DNA of 12,388 nt from an uncultured Bacilli bacterium (lineage in GTDB: Bacteria; Bacillota_I; Bacilli_A; RF39; UBA660). The DNA is taken from the NCBI GenBank assembly GCA_947632495.1, contig CANRPL010000038.1, forward strand, positions 1 through 12,388. The letters run 5' to 3'. Position 1 is the stretch's first letter. Each line of letters starts with the position of its first letter. The notes under the pieces are model-generated. The model saw nothing but the letters and a program-made list of their open reading frames with translations. It had not been told where the DNA came from and searched no databases. Positions 1-5,990 of this stretch are shown here, one piece after another. The translations under genes were made by a program, and so were the position numbers.

Positions 1-1
1 T

Positions 2-1051
2 TATAAAAAGAATGGTAAATTAATAATTAATCCCAAAGAAAGTCCGATGATTAAGATGCTCTTTTCTCTTTATGCATCAGGTTTATATGGCTTTCGTAAA
101 ATAGGCACCATTTTGGCTTCCCACGGTTATTATACAAAAAAAGGTAAAATTTATAGTGAAGCTAGTTTAAAGAAGATGTTACAAAATCCTCGTTATAAGG
201 GTTATTACACAGCTAATTTATCTATGGTTGAAGATTATAAGACACATAAAAGAAAGAAAAATAAGAGTGATGAGTGGATCACTTATAAAGCGAGTCCAGA
301 TATTATTCCCGCTATTATTGATGAAGATTTATGGAATTATGCCAATGAACTATATCATAAAAGAAATAAAGTCGTTAGCAAGAAAGTGTTAAATAAGGAA
401 CGGGTATTAGAAAAAGGTAGTTACACTAATAAATTAATTTGTAAAGAACATAATGTCCCATTCATTCATTGTGCTTCAGGGAAAAGACAAAATAATCCAG
501 TCTGGTTATGTAATGAATATTTAAGACATGGTTTAAAGGGATGTATATCACCAATTATTAGTGATAATTATTTAAATCACTTTTTTGACCATCTTTTAAA
601 GGAAATATTACCTGATGAAGAAATCTTTTTGACATCACTTATCCTTGATTATAAAAAAGTAATTGAACATCATAATAGTTATGATATAAAAGAACAATTA
701 GCAATCTTAAAAGATGATCAAAGTCATCTATTGGATTTAGCTATCAAGAAGATAATTGATGAGGAAACGTTTAAAAGCAAAAATAAAAATATAGTTGAAG
801 AAATTCAAAGGTTAGAATTACTTCTTGATAAGTTAGATACGAATACTCTTTTAGAAGATATTAGAAAAAGCTTACGGAAAAAAGTTAAATTCAAAACGTT
901 TATTCAAAAAATGGTTAATTTATTAGTAGATCATATTGAAATAAGTAAAATTGATCATCACCGTGACCATTTAAAATGGGATATCTTTTTTACTTTTGGT
1001 AGGAGTCAAACCGTTATTGTCGATCTTAATAAATCTTTTTTTAATAGTTAA
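2..1051 (+). CDS. Large serine recombinase (site-specific integrase), C-terminal part; 5' end outside window
   Basis: The frame is open from the first bases of the window, so the Met at 47 is internal and the N-terminal resolvase-type catalytic domain with its Ser nucleophile lies upstream. What remains matches the DNA-binding half of large serine recombinases. It begins with a Recombinase domain (about 47-300) with the family pattern of a YxxG helix, a T-K-K-G strand, then LxNPRYKGYY. Next is a zinc-ribbon-like region (about 430-545) and a long charged coiled-coil stretch (about 640-840) before a C-terminal strand-rich tail. The zinc ribbon is slightly unusual: its first pair is C-K-E-H (Cys codon 440, His codon 449) instead of CxxC, followed by Cys at 509 and 542. 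Large serine recombinases integrate and excise phage-like elements between short att sites. Here the gene ends about 25 bases before a broken PBP gene resumes, so it is probably the integrase of the element interrupting that gene. Confidence 0.88.
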   Translation, partial: YKKNGKLIINPKESPMIKMLFSLYASGLYGFRKIGTILASHGYYTKKGKIYSEASLKKMLQNPRYKGYYTANLSMVEDYKTHKRKKNKSDEWITYKASPDIIPAIIDEDLWNYANELYHKRNKVVSKKVLNKERVLEKGSYTNKLICKEHNVPFIHCASGKRQNNPVWLCNEYLRHGLKGCISPIISDNYLNHFFDHLLKEILPDEEIFLTSLILDYKKVIEHHNSYDIKEQLAILKDDQSHLLDLAIKKIIDEETFKSKNKNIVEEIQRLELLLDKLDTNTLLEDIRKSLRKKVKFKTFIQKMVNLLVDHIEISKIDHHRDHLKWDIFFTFGRSQTVIVDLNKSFFNS

Positions 1052-1080
1052 AGTATCTCTTGATTTAATACCATAAATAC
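1052..1080. other. Probable attachment-site junction (element end / PBP gene)
   Basis: Recombinase coding ends at 1049-1051, and PBP homology begins with the Asn codon at 1076. The 24 bases between fit neither gene. The PBP frame has a TGA at 1061-1063, and the codon before the Asn encodes Ile, where PBPs have the last residue of S-x before the SxN Asn. The sequence AATAC occurs at 1067-1071 and again at 1076-1080, 9 bases apart, so the crossover may lie in or near the second copy. The matching half-site at the other end of the element is outside the window, so the exact core cannot be fixed here. Confidence 0.6.
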
Positions 1081-1933
1081 GGGGTTTGTTAATATCGGTC
1101 TTAAATTAGGTAAAGATAAATTATTTAGTTATATTGATCAATTTGGTTTTGGAAAAAAGACCGGTATAGAGTTAAGTGGTGAAGAAAATGGCATCCTTTT
1201 TGATATAGATAAAATAGGTGATCTAGAAACCGCTACGACTGCCTTTGGTCAGGGGGTATCCGTTACGGCTCTTCAACAGGTAACAGCCGTAAGTGCGGCA
1301 ATTAATGGTGGGACTTTATATAAACCTTATATTGTTAAAAGTATTAGTGATTCTGAAACCAATCAAACCATTGTTGAAAATAAACCTACTAAAATACGTA
1401 GTGTTATTAGTAATGAAACGAGTAAGAAGATTAGATATGCTTTAGAAAGTGTCGTAGCGCGAGGAACAGGTCATAATGCCTATATACCAGATTATCGGAT
1501 TGGTGGTAAAACAGGAACGGCTCAAAAAGTAAAAGATGGTAAATATCTAATAGGTAATTATATTACATCTTTTATAGGCATTCTTCCGGCTGATGATCCG
1601 GAAGTTGTTGTCTACATTGCCGTCGATAACGCTAAAGGTCTTACGCAATATGGTGGAACGATTGCCGCTCCTTTAGCGCGTAGTGTTATGCAGTCGATAA
1701 TTGGTATTTTAAATATCGATAAAAGAAGTGGAGAAATTCCTAAAGAATTTGTCTATTTAGATCCTAATTATATCACTATTCCTGATGTAACTAATATGGA
1801 CTTAAAAGAAGCTAAAAAAGCATTAAAACAATTTACTGTTAAAACAGAAGGAAAGGGTAAGGTTATTTATCAGTCACCTCCAGCTGGAACTAAAATAAAT
1901 GAAAAAGATACTGTTAGAATATATTTAAAATAG
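1076..1933 (+). pseudogene. 3' fragment of class B penicillin-binding protein (SpoVD/FtsI type) with PASTA domain, split by mobile element
   Basis: The frame is open with no stop from 1076 to the TAG at 1931-1933, giving 285 codons without a proper start. It begins N-T-G-F-V-N-I-G, which is the SxN motif of a PBP transpeptidase domain from its Asn onward. The K-T-G-T motif follows at fragment residues 145-148, the spacing expected between SxN and KTG in class B PBPs. Other family features are FGFGKKTGI, AFGQGVSVT and INGG. One PASTA domain occupies about residues 232-285 (IPDVTNMDL to the end), as in SpoVD. The N-terminal domain, the SxxK nucleophile and the first two residues of SxN are missing and should lie beyond the element. 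Intact, the enzyme would cross-link peptidoglycan outside the membrane, in spore cortex (SpoVD) or septum (FtsI). The frame shows no decay, which suggests recent or reversible interruption. An independent product starting at the internal Met at 1688 is unlikely. Confidence 0.88.
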
Positions 1934-1950
1934 TTTTTCAAGTCTAAACA

Positions 1951-1959
1951 TGCTATAAT
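1951..1959 (+). promoter_or_regulatory. Extended -10 promoter upstream of vanZ-family gene
   Basis: TGC-TATAAT is an extended -10 box (TATAAT at 1954-1959) with no good -35 at 16-18 bases. Transcription would start near 1966, which is past the ATG at 1963. This supports the downstream ATG at 1984 as the true start of the next gene. Confidence 0.55.
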
Positions 1960-1983
1960 GGTATGGTAAGTGAGTTGGAAATA

Positions 1984-2451
1984 ATGAAGTATGTCAAAAT
2001 AGCCTTATTATTACTTTGGATGATTACAATCTTTATTTTTTCTAATGATACTGGTAGTGTATCAACGGAAAAAAGTGATAATGCAATTGGAACTATGGCA
2101 AATATTATCAGCACTATATTTCAACATCATTTAAGTGATGAAGAAATTGATACGATTATTAATCAAAGTTATGTTATAGTTAGAAAAACTGCTCATGTTT
2201 TTGAATATGTCATATTATCTCTATTAATTATTTGGGTGTTAAAAGATTATTCTTTCTTCTACCAGCATCTTTTTTGGTGGACATTACTCTTTTCTTTGAT
2301 ATATGCGATTAGTGATGAAATTCATCAATGTTTTATTCCCGAACGTAGTGGTAATGTCATTGATGTCTTCATTGACTTACTAGGTGTGTTAATCGGTATG
2401 GTTATTTTTAGAATTATCAAATTATTTTTTAAGCCAAAAATAAAATGCTAA
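1984..2451 (+). CDS. VanZ-family membrane protein
   Basis: The 155-residue protein has the VanZ pattern: an N-terminal membrane segment (about 5-20) ending F-S-N, then R-K-T-A-H-V-F-E-Y (67-75) leading into a second segment. It continues with S-D-E-I-H-Q-C-F (110-117) with the P-E-R that follows, and a last segment (about 126-149) containing DVxxDxxGxxxG. VanZ proteins are small polytopic membrane proteins. The founding member gives low-level teicoplanin resistance, and the biochemical role of most members is unknown. An ATG at 1963 is in frame but sits almost at the predicted transcription start. The ATG at 1984 begins a typical M-K-Y-V membrane start, so I chose it, although its ribosome site (GAGTTGGA, 1972-1979) is weak. 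It lies directly downstream of the broken PBP gene, but its own promoter makes it an independent unit. A cell-envelope role is likely, with no evidence here for antibiotic resistance. Confidence 0.85.
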   Translation: MKYVKIALLLLWMITIFIFSNDTGSVSTEKSDNAIGTMANIISTIFQHHLSDEEIDTIINQSYVIVRKTAHVFEYVILSLLIIWVLKDYSFFYQHLFWWTLLFSLIYAISDEIHQCFIPERSGNVIDVFIDLLGVLIGMVIFRIIKLFFKPKIKC

Positions 2452-2468
2452 CTTTTTAGCATTTTTTT
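2442..2468 (+). terminator. Intrinsic terminator of vanZ-family gene
   Basis: TGCTAA (2446-2451), loop CTTT and TTAGCA (2456-2461) form a hairpin. It is preceded by AAAA and followed by seven T (2462-2468). The left arm includes the stop codon of the VanZ-family gene. Confidence 0.75.
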
Positions 2469-2469
2469 G

Positions 2470-2498
2470 TTGCATAAATAATGATAAAAGGTTATAAT
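2470..2498 (+). promoter_or_regulatory. Sigma-A type promoter for SGNH hydrolase gene
   Basis: TTGCAT (2470-2475) and a perfect TATAAT (2493-2498) are separated by 17 bases. The predicted transcription start near 2505 coincides with an in-frame ATG at 2506. This favours the ATG at 2521 as the start codon, which has a G-rich ribosome site at 2508-2516. Confidence 0.75.
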
Positions 2499-2520
2499 CG
2501 TATTTATGGGGGATGGTCTA

Positions 2521-3183
2521 ATGAAGAAAGATTTTACAATTTTTTTCCTTTGCATCATAATTGTTATTTTAGGTTTTATTGTTGTTGATTTACGTTTACA
2601 ATTGGATGGTAATTATACATCGATTGTGCTTCAAACACAAAAGGAAAAAATCGTCTTTGCGGGTGATTCAATAACAGATGGCTATGATGTTAATTCATAC
2701 TATCAATACGATGATAAAATTATTGTCAATAGTGGTATCGGCGGATACAAGACAACTAATATTTTATCACGTTTTTATAACGTTATAGAACAACATAATG
2801 CGGATAAATTATTTTTACTTATTGGTACTAACGATTTAAATAATAAAGGTCATGATAACGTTTCAGAAGTTGTTAAAAATACAGAAGAGATACTAGCTAA
2901 AACGAAAGAGTTATCACCACAAACGAAAATATATTACCAAACTATTTATCCCGTTATTCCTAGTGATAAAGTAGGGTTACGTAATAATACTGATATTCGT
3001 AAGATTAATGAACAAATGCGTACATATTGTGAAGCTAATGGCATAACGTATATTGATGTCTATTCTGTCTTAGCTGATGAAGATGGCAATTTAAATAAAG
3101 ATTATACGACTGATGGCTTACATCTAAATAGTAGTGGCTACGATGTCGTTACTAGTTTACTTCGACCATATGTTGAAGAATAA
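2521..3183 (+). CDS. Membrane-anchored SGNH/GDSL-type hydrolase
   Basis: The protein has 220 residues. An N-terminal hydrophobic segment (about 5-22) should anchor it, placing the catalytic domain outside the membrane. The four SGNH blocks are all present in order. Block I is G-D-S-I-T with nucleophile Ser50, block II is S-G-I-G-G with Gly74, block III is G-T-N-D with Asn104, and block V is D-G-L-H-L-N with Asp198 and His201. An active esterase or acetylhydrolase is therefore expected. The family acts on lipids, polysaccharide O-acetyl groups and similar esters, and the substrate cannot be read from the sequence. Cell-wall neighbours make a wall-polymer or glycolipid substrate plausible but unproven. 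I chose the start at 2521 over the ATG at 2506 because of the ribosome site and promoter position. The gene has its own promoter and follows a terminator, so it starts a new transcription unit. Confidence 0.88.
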   Translation: MKKDFTIFFLCIIIVILGFIVVDLRLQLDGNYTSIVLQTQKEKIVFAGDSITDGYDVNSYYQYDDKIIVNSGIGGYKTTNILSRFYNVIEQHNADKLFLLIGTNDLNNKGHDNVSEVVKNTEEILAKTKELSPQTKIYYQTIYPVIPSDKVGLRNNTDIRKINEQMRTYCEANGITYIDVYSVLADEDGNLNKDYTTDGLHLNSSGYDVVTSLLRPYVEE

Positions 3184-3214
3184 ACAATTTAGTATAGAAT
3201 TATTTAAAATATTT

Positions 3215-3223
3215 TGTTATAAT
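3215..3223 (+). promoter_or_regulatory. Extended -10 promoter upstream of signal-peptide membrane protein
   Basis: TGT-TATAAT (TATAAT at 3218-3223) is an extended -10 with no strong -35. A good ribosome site, AAGGGGG (3231-3237), follows 7 bases before the ATG at 3245. Confidence 0.55.
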
Positions 3224-3244
3224 ATTTCGCAAGGGGGATTACTG

Positions 3245-3730
3245 ATGAAGAAAATCTTATTCTTATTTGTTTTATTAATTTTACTTATTCCAAATGGAGC
3301 TCAAGCTGATTATTTAGCGTCATATCATAGCTATGGTGTAACCGAAGAAGAAAAAGAATTAATGGCGCAAGAAGAAAGTGTTGATCGTGGCTTAATTGAC
3401 GAGTTAGTTTATCGTATGGTTGAAAAGGATACTCGTGATGCGGTTGATTATGTCATTTTAGCGACAATTATTACTCTTATGGTTATTGTCATTATCTTAA
3501 TGAACAGACGTGTTTATGTTATTCCTGGTGGTACAAGTGTGTTTGCTGATGAAGAACCTAAAAAGGAAGTACCTATGAAAAGTGAAGAAGACCAAGAAAA
3601 GGTAACTCCAGGTATTGAAGAAATTAGTTATGCAACAAATGGTCAAGCTTATCCCCAACCAGTTATGAATCCAACATATACTTATTATTATCCAAGGCCA
3701 ATGATGGTTCAAAATATTCAAAATAGTTAA
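3245..3730 (+). CDS. Unrecognised exported single-pass membrane protein with Tyr/Pro-rich tail
   Basis: I do not recognise this 161-residue protein. It starts with a clear signal peptide: M-K-K, a hydrophobic core at 4-15 and a probable signal peptidase I site A-Q-A (19-21) before Asp22. An acidic extracytoplasmic segment (22-66) follows, then a membrane helix (about 68-87) ending in N-R-R, which by the positive-inside rule places the rest in the cytoplasm. The tail is acidic and Lys-rich (102-120) and ends in a Tyr/Pro-rich stretch (about 136-152). This topology resembles small envelope or signalling adaptors, but no catalytic motif is visible. The start at 3245 is supported by AAGGGGG 7 bases upstream. 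The frame is also open upstream into the SGNH gene (ATG at 3134), but that would bury the signal peptide internally. It is bounded by its own promoter and a terminator. Confidence 0.75.
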   Translation: MKKILFLFVLLILLIPNGAQADYLASYHSYGVTEEEKELMAQEESVDRGLIDELVYRMVEKDTRDAVDYVILATIITLMVIVIILMNRRVYVIPGGTSVFADEEPKKEVPMKSEEDQEKVTPGIEEISYATNGQAYPQPVMNPTYTYYYPRPMMVQNIQNS

Positions 3731-3750
3731 AAGGACGTTGTCCTTTTTTT
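3729..3750 (+). terminator. Intrinsic terminator between convergent genes
   Basis: AAAAGGAC (3729-3736), loop GTT and GTCCTTTT (3740-3747) form an 8-bp stem that runs into T residues to 3750. The A-rich left arm could let it serve ftsW on the other strand as well, though less strongly. Confidence 0.8.
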
Positions 3751-3752
3751 GT

Positions 3753-4817
3753 TTATCTTGTATACCTTGAGATATTTAACAAAATACCGACACTAATCAT
3801 CGTGATAAGTAAGCTACTTCCACCATAACTTAAAAAAGGTAAGGTAACACCTGTTACCGGAATTAGACCTACGACAACCATTAAGTTTAATAGAGTTTGA
3901 AAGGAGATGCTAAAAGTAATACCGAAAGCTAAATTTTTACCAAATTTATCTTGCGTATTTAAAGCTATCCTAATGCCACAATAGATTAGAAGAGAAAAGA
4001 GTAGGGTGACAATTAATACTCCCATGAAACCAAATTCTTCACTGATGATGGAAAAGATAAAATCGGTTTGAGGTTCAGGTAGATAGAAATGTTTTTGAAT
4101 GGAATTACCAAAGCCTAGTCCAAATAATCCTGAAGGACCAATCGCATATAATGATTGAATAATTTGAAAACCACTACCTAATGGATCTTGCCAAGGATTT
4201 AAAAAAGATAAGATACGATTTAAACGATAGGGAGCAATTAGAATTAGAAAGACGACACCAGCTAAACCGACGACAGCTAATTTAATTATTAAGGATATAT
4301 CCATTCCATTTACAAATAGAATGCCTAAAATGGTCATAACAATTATGGTGCCTGTACCAAAATCAGGTTGTAACATTATAATGCCAAAGATGAATACGGT
4401 AACAAACATAATAGGTAGGAATTTCTTATGATTAGTTAGGTAGTAGGCTGTATATATTATGAGAGCTAGTTTAGTAAATTCACTAGGTTGAATACCAAAA
4501 GAACCAATACCAAACCAACTTCGACTACCATTTCTTATAGTACCTATTCCTGGAATTAAAACAAGCATTAATAAGATGATGCATAGAAGTAAAATCTTTT
4601 TTGCGTATTTATGATAAAAAGAATAGTTAATTTTACTGATAAAATACATCAATAATAGACCTATGACAAAGAAGATACTTTGATTACGAACAAATTTATA
4701 AGGTGAATTAAATTTATATTCTGACCAGATGTAAGAAGCGGAATATATCATAATAAGACCTAATAAAGAAAGGGCTACGACACTAATTACTAATAGCCAA
4801 TCAACTTTTTTATGCAT
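3753..4817 (-). CDS. ftsW: FtsW-type SEDS peptidoglycan glycosyltransferase
   Basis: FtsW polymerises lipid II into septal glycan strands together with a class B PBP. The protein has about 354 residues and about ten hydrophobic segments. It carries the SEDS signatures I-Q-P-S-E-F-T-K (about 109-116), Q-P-D-F-G-T (Asp152) and N-P-W-Q-D-P-L-G-S-G-F-Q (about 207-218). Further signatures are L-P-E-P-Q-T-D-F-I-F (Asp252 in the loop holding the proposed catalytic Asp) and T-G-V-T-L-P-F-L-S-Y-G-G-S-S (about 322-335). The wording of these blocks fits FtsW rather than RodA, although SpoVE, the sporulation paralogue, cannot be excluded. The start is the ATG at 4817, which overlaps the mraY stop as TAATG with GGAG 10 bases upstream. 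An in-frame GTG at 4826 is possible but has no room for a ribosome site. Translational coupling to mraY is expected. It is intact, in contrast to the split PBP that would be a natural partner. Confidence 0.92.
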   Translation of the reverse strand: MHKKVDWLLVISVVALSLLGLIMIYSASYIWSEYKFNSPYKFVRNQSIFFVIGLLLMYFISKINYSFYHKYAKKILLLCIILLMLVLIPGIGTIRNGSRSWFGIGSFGIQPSEFTKLALIIYTAYYLTNHKKFLPIMFVTVFIFGIIMLQPDFGTGTIIVMTILGILFVNGMDISLIIKLAVVGLAGVVFLILIAPYRLNRILSFLNPWQDPLGSGFQIIQSLYAIGPSGLFGLGFGNSIQKHFYLPEPQTDFIFSIISEEFGFMGVLIVTLLFSLLIYCGIRIALNTQDKFGKNLAFGITFSISFQTLLNLMVVVGLIPVTGVTLPFLSYGGSSLLITMISVGILLNISRYTR

Positions 4818-5806
4818 TATATCCACACTCCAAATAATAATGATGCTAAACTAGCAATCAATCCCAGTAACCAAAACATCTTTACGACATCCGTTTCTGC
4901 CATCATATTTTCAAAAGTATGATGAATAGGTGTCATCGGAAAGATTCTTTTTTGGGTTAATTTATAGTATCCTCTTTGAATAAGACAACTTAACGTTTCA
5001 ATCACAAAAACGATTCCAATGATAATTAATAATAATTCATGACGAGTTAAGATGGCGACCATTCCCATTGTGGCACCTAACGCTAGTGATCCTGTATCGC
5101 CCATGAATATTTTAGCGGGATGGGTATTAAACATTAAGAAACTGATTAAAGATCCAATCAAAGCGAAAATAAATAGAGTTATTTCAACATATCCTTCTAA
5201 CCATCCGGTATTCAAAGTGATAATACCTAGTGTAAAAAACGCAATTAAGGATAAACCTCCAGCTAGTCCATCCAAGCCATCCGTAATATTAACGGCATTA
5301 CTACTACTTGTTAGTACTAAAAGGATAAATATTCCATATAACCATCCGATATTAATTTTTATATTTAAGGTATGTATCCATATTAATGGTTCATTTCCTC
5401 CCTTTAGGAAGAAATAGAAAATAATGGTGGCCCATATAATTTGCATAATTAATTTACTTGTTTCACTAAGACCTGCATTATTATGCTTTTTGATAATCAA
5501 GTAATCATCGATAAAACCGATAAAACCATATGATAAAAAGGTAAAGAGAATAATAAAAAGATTATAAGAAAAAGTAATTTTATGCATTAAAAGAAGTATC
5601 GTAATGATAAGAAGAGGAGGAATAATAAAGATAAGTCCACCCATAGTCGGGGTATGTGATTTATCTTTATGACGTTCTGATAAATAGATACTTAATGTTT
5701 GACTCTTCTTTCTTTTCTTAAGATATGGTATTAATATTAAGCCTATTATGATAGCTAAAAAAAGACTAATCATTGTTACTATAATTAATTTCATAATTAT
5801 TAACAT
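4817..5806 (-). CDS. mraY: Phospho-N-acetylmuramoyl-pentapeptide transferase (lipid I synthase)
   Basis: MraY transfers phospho-MurNAc-pentapeptide from UDP to undecaprenyl phosphate at the inner face of the membrane, making lipid I. The roughly 329-residue length is normal for the family. Family blocks are present in order: K-S-H-T-P-T-M-G-G (about 49-57), F-I-D-D-Y-L (Asp100/Asp101), N-A-V-N-I-T-D-G-L-D-G-L-A-G-G (about 170-184), I-F-M-G-D-T-G-S (Asp237) and K-R-I-F-P-M-T-P-I-H-H. One deviation stands out: the usual H-H-H motif of the last cytoplasmic loop reads H-H-T here (295-297), and the bases after it also drift from the common GWSEW pattern. The start is the ATG at 5806, which has GGTGA 5 bases upstream. 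An ATG at 5818 is in frame but without a ribosome site. It is the first gene of the pair with ftsW. No convincing promoter was found in 5807-5940 on this strand. Confidence 0.93.
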   Translation of the reverse strand: MLIIMKLIIVTMISLFLAIIIGLILIPYLKKRKKSQTLSIYLSERHKDKSHTPTMGGLIFIIPPLLIITILLLMHKITFSYNLFIILFTFLSYGFIGFIDDYLIIKKHNNAGLSETSKLIMQIIWATIIFYFFLKGGNEPLIWIHTLNIKINIGWLYGIFILLVLTSSSNAVNITDGLDGLAGGLSLIAFFTLGIITLNTGWLEGYVEITLFIFALIGSLISFLMFNTHPAKIFMGDTGSLALGATMGMVAILTRHELLLIIIGIVFVIETLSCLIQRGYYKLTQKRIFPMTPIHHTFENMMAETDVVKMFWLLGLIASLASLLFGVWI

Positions 5807-5939
5807 ATTTTCACCCATTTAAATATATTCGTTTGAAGGATAAAATAAAATCTCTTAAGATAAATTTTTAGTGGAAAAATAATATTTACAATTTGCGTGC
5901 GAATAATTTATTAAAACTATAGGAAAGAATGTTAAAACT

Positions 5940-5948
5940 TGATATAAT
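5940..5948 (+). promoter_or_regulatory. Extended -10 promoter of enolase gene
   Basis: TGA-TATAAT (TATAAT at 5943-5948) is an extended -10 without a clear -35. The predicted transcription start is near 5955, giving a leader of about 30 bases before the enolase ATG at 5986. Confidence 0.65.
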
Positions 5949-5962
5949 ATATTTAGGTCCAT

Positions 5963-5990
5963 AGGAGGACGGAAAGGATGATAATATGAA
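5963..5990 (+). promoter_or_regulatory. Double ribosome site and 3-codon leader ORF overlapping enolase start
   Basis: A consensus AGGAGG (5963-5968) lies 17 bases before the enolase ATG, too far to serve it. It lies 10 bases before another ATG at 5979, which opens the mini-frame ATG-ATA-ATA-TGA, ending at 5990. Its stop overlaps the enolase ATG as ATGA. A second site, AAGGA (5974-5978), is correctly spaced 7 bases from the enolase ATG. The arrangement would allow translational coupling from a 3-codon leader, or may simply be a spare ribosome site. Confidence 0.45.

Noticed and set aside
1688..1933. Stand-alone small PASTA protein starting at the internal ATG 1688
   Set aside because: The same frame is open back to 1064 and encodes a continuous PBP transpeptidase domain. 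The Met at 1688 is an internal residue with no ribosome site.
1934..1983. VanZ-family gene as an antibiotic-resistance determinant
   Set aside because: No other glycopeptide-resistance genes are present, and VanZ-family proteins are widespread in ordinary Bacillota.
3134..3244. Longer start (ATG 3134) for the signal-peptide protein
   Set aside because: It overlaps the SGNH gene, lacks a ribosome site and would bury an obvious signal peptide. AAGGGGG stands 7 bases before 3245.
3497..3721. 74-residue frame on the minus strand
   Set aside because: It lies entirely antisense to the signal-peptide membrane protein, has no ribosome site, and its composition is that of a reversed coding sequence.
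5052..5417. 121-residue frame on the plus strand
   Set aside because: It is the antisense shadow of the well-conserved mraY gene.
5821..5939. Promoter for mraY-ftsW on the minus strand
   Set aside because: Only A/T-rich, poorly spaced matches were found, none good enough to call.
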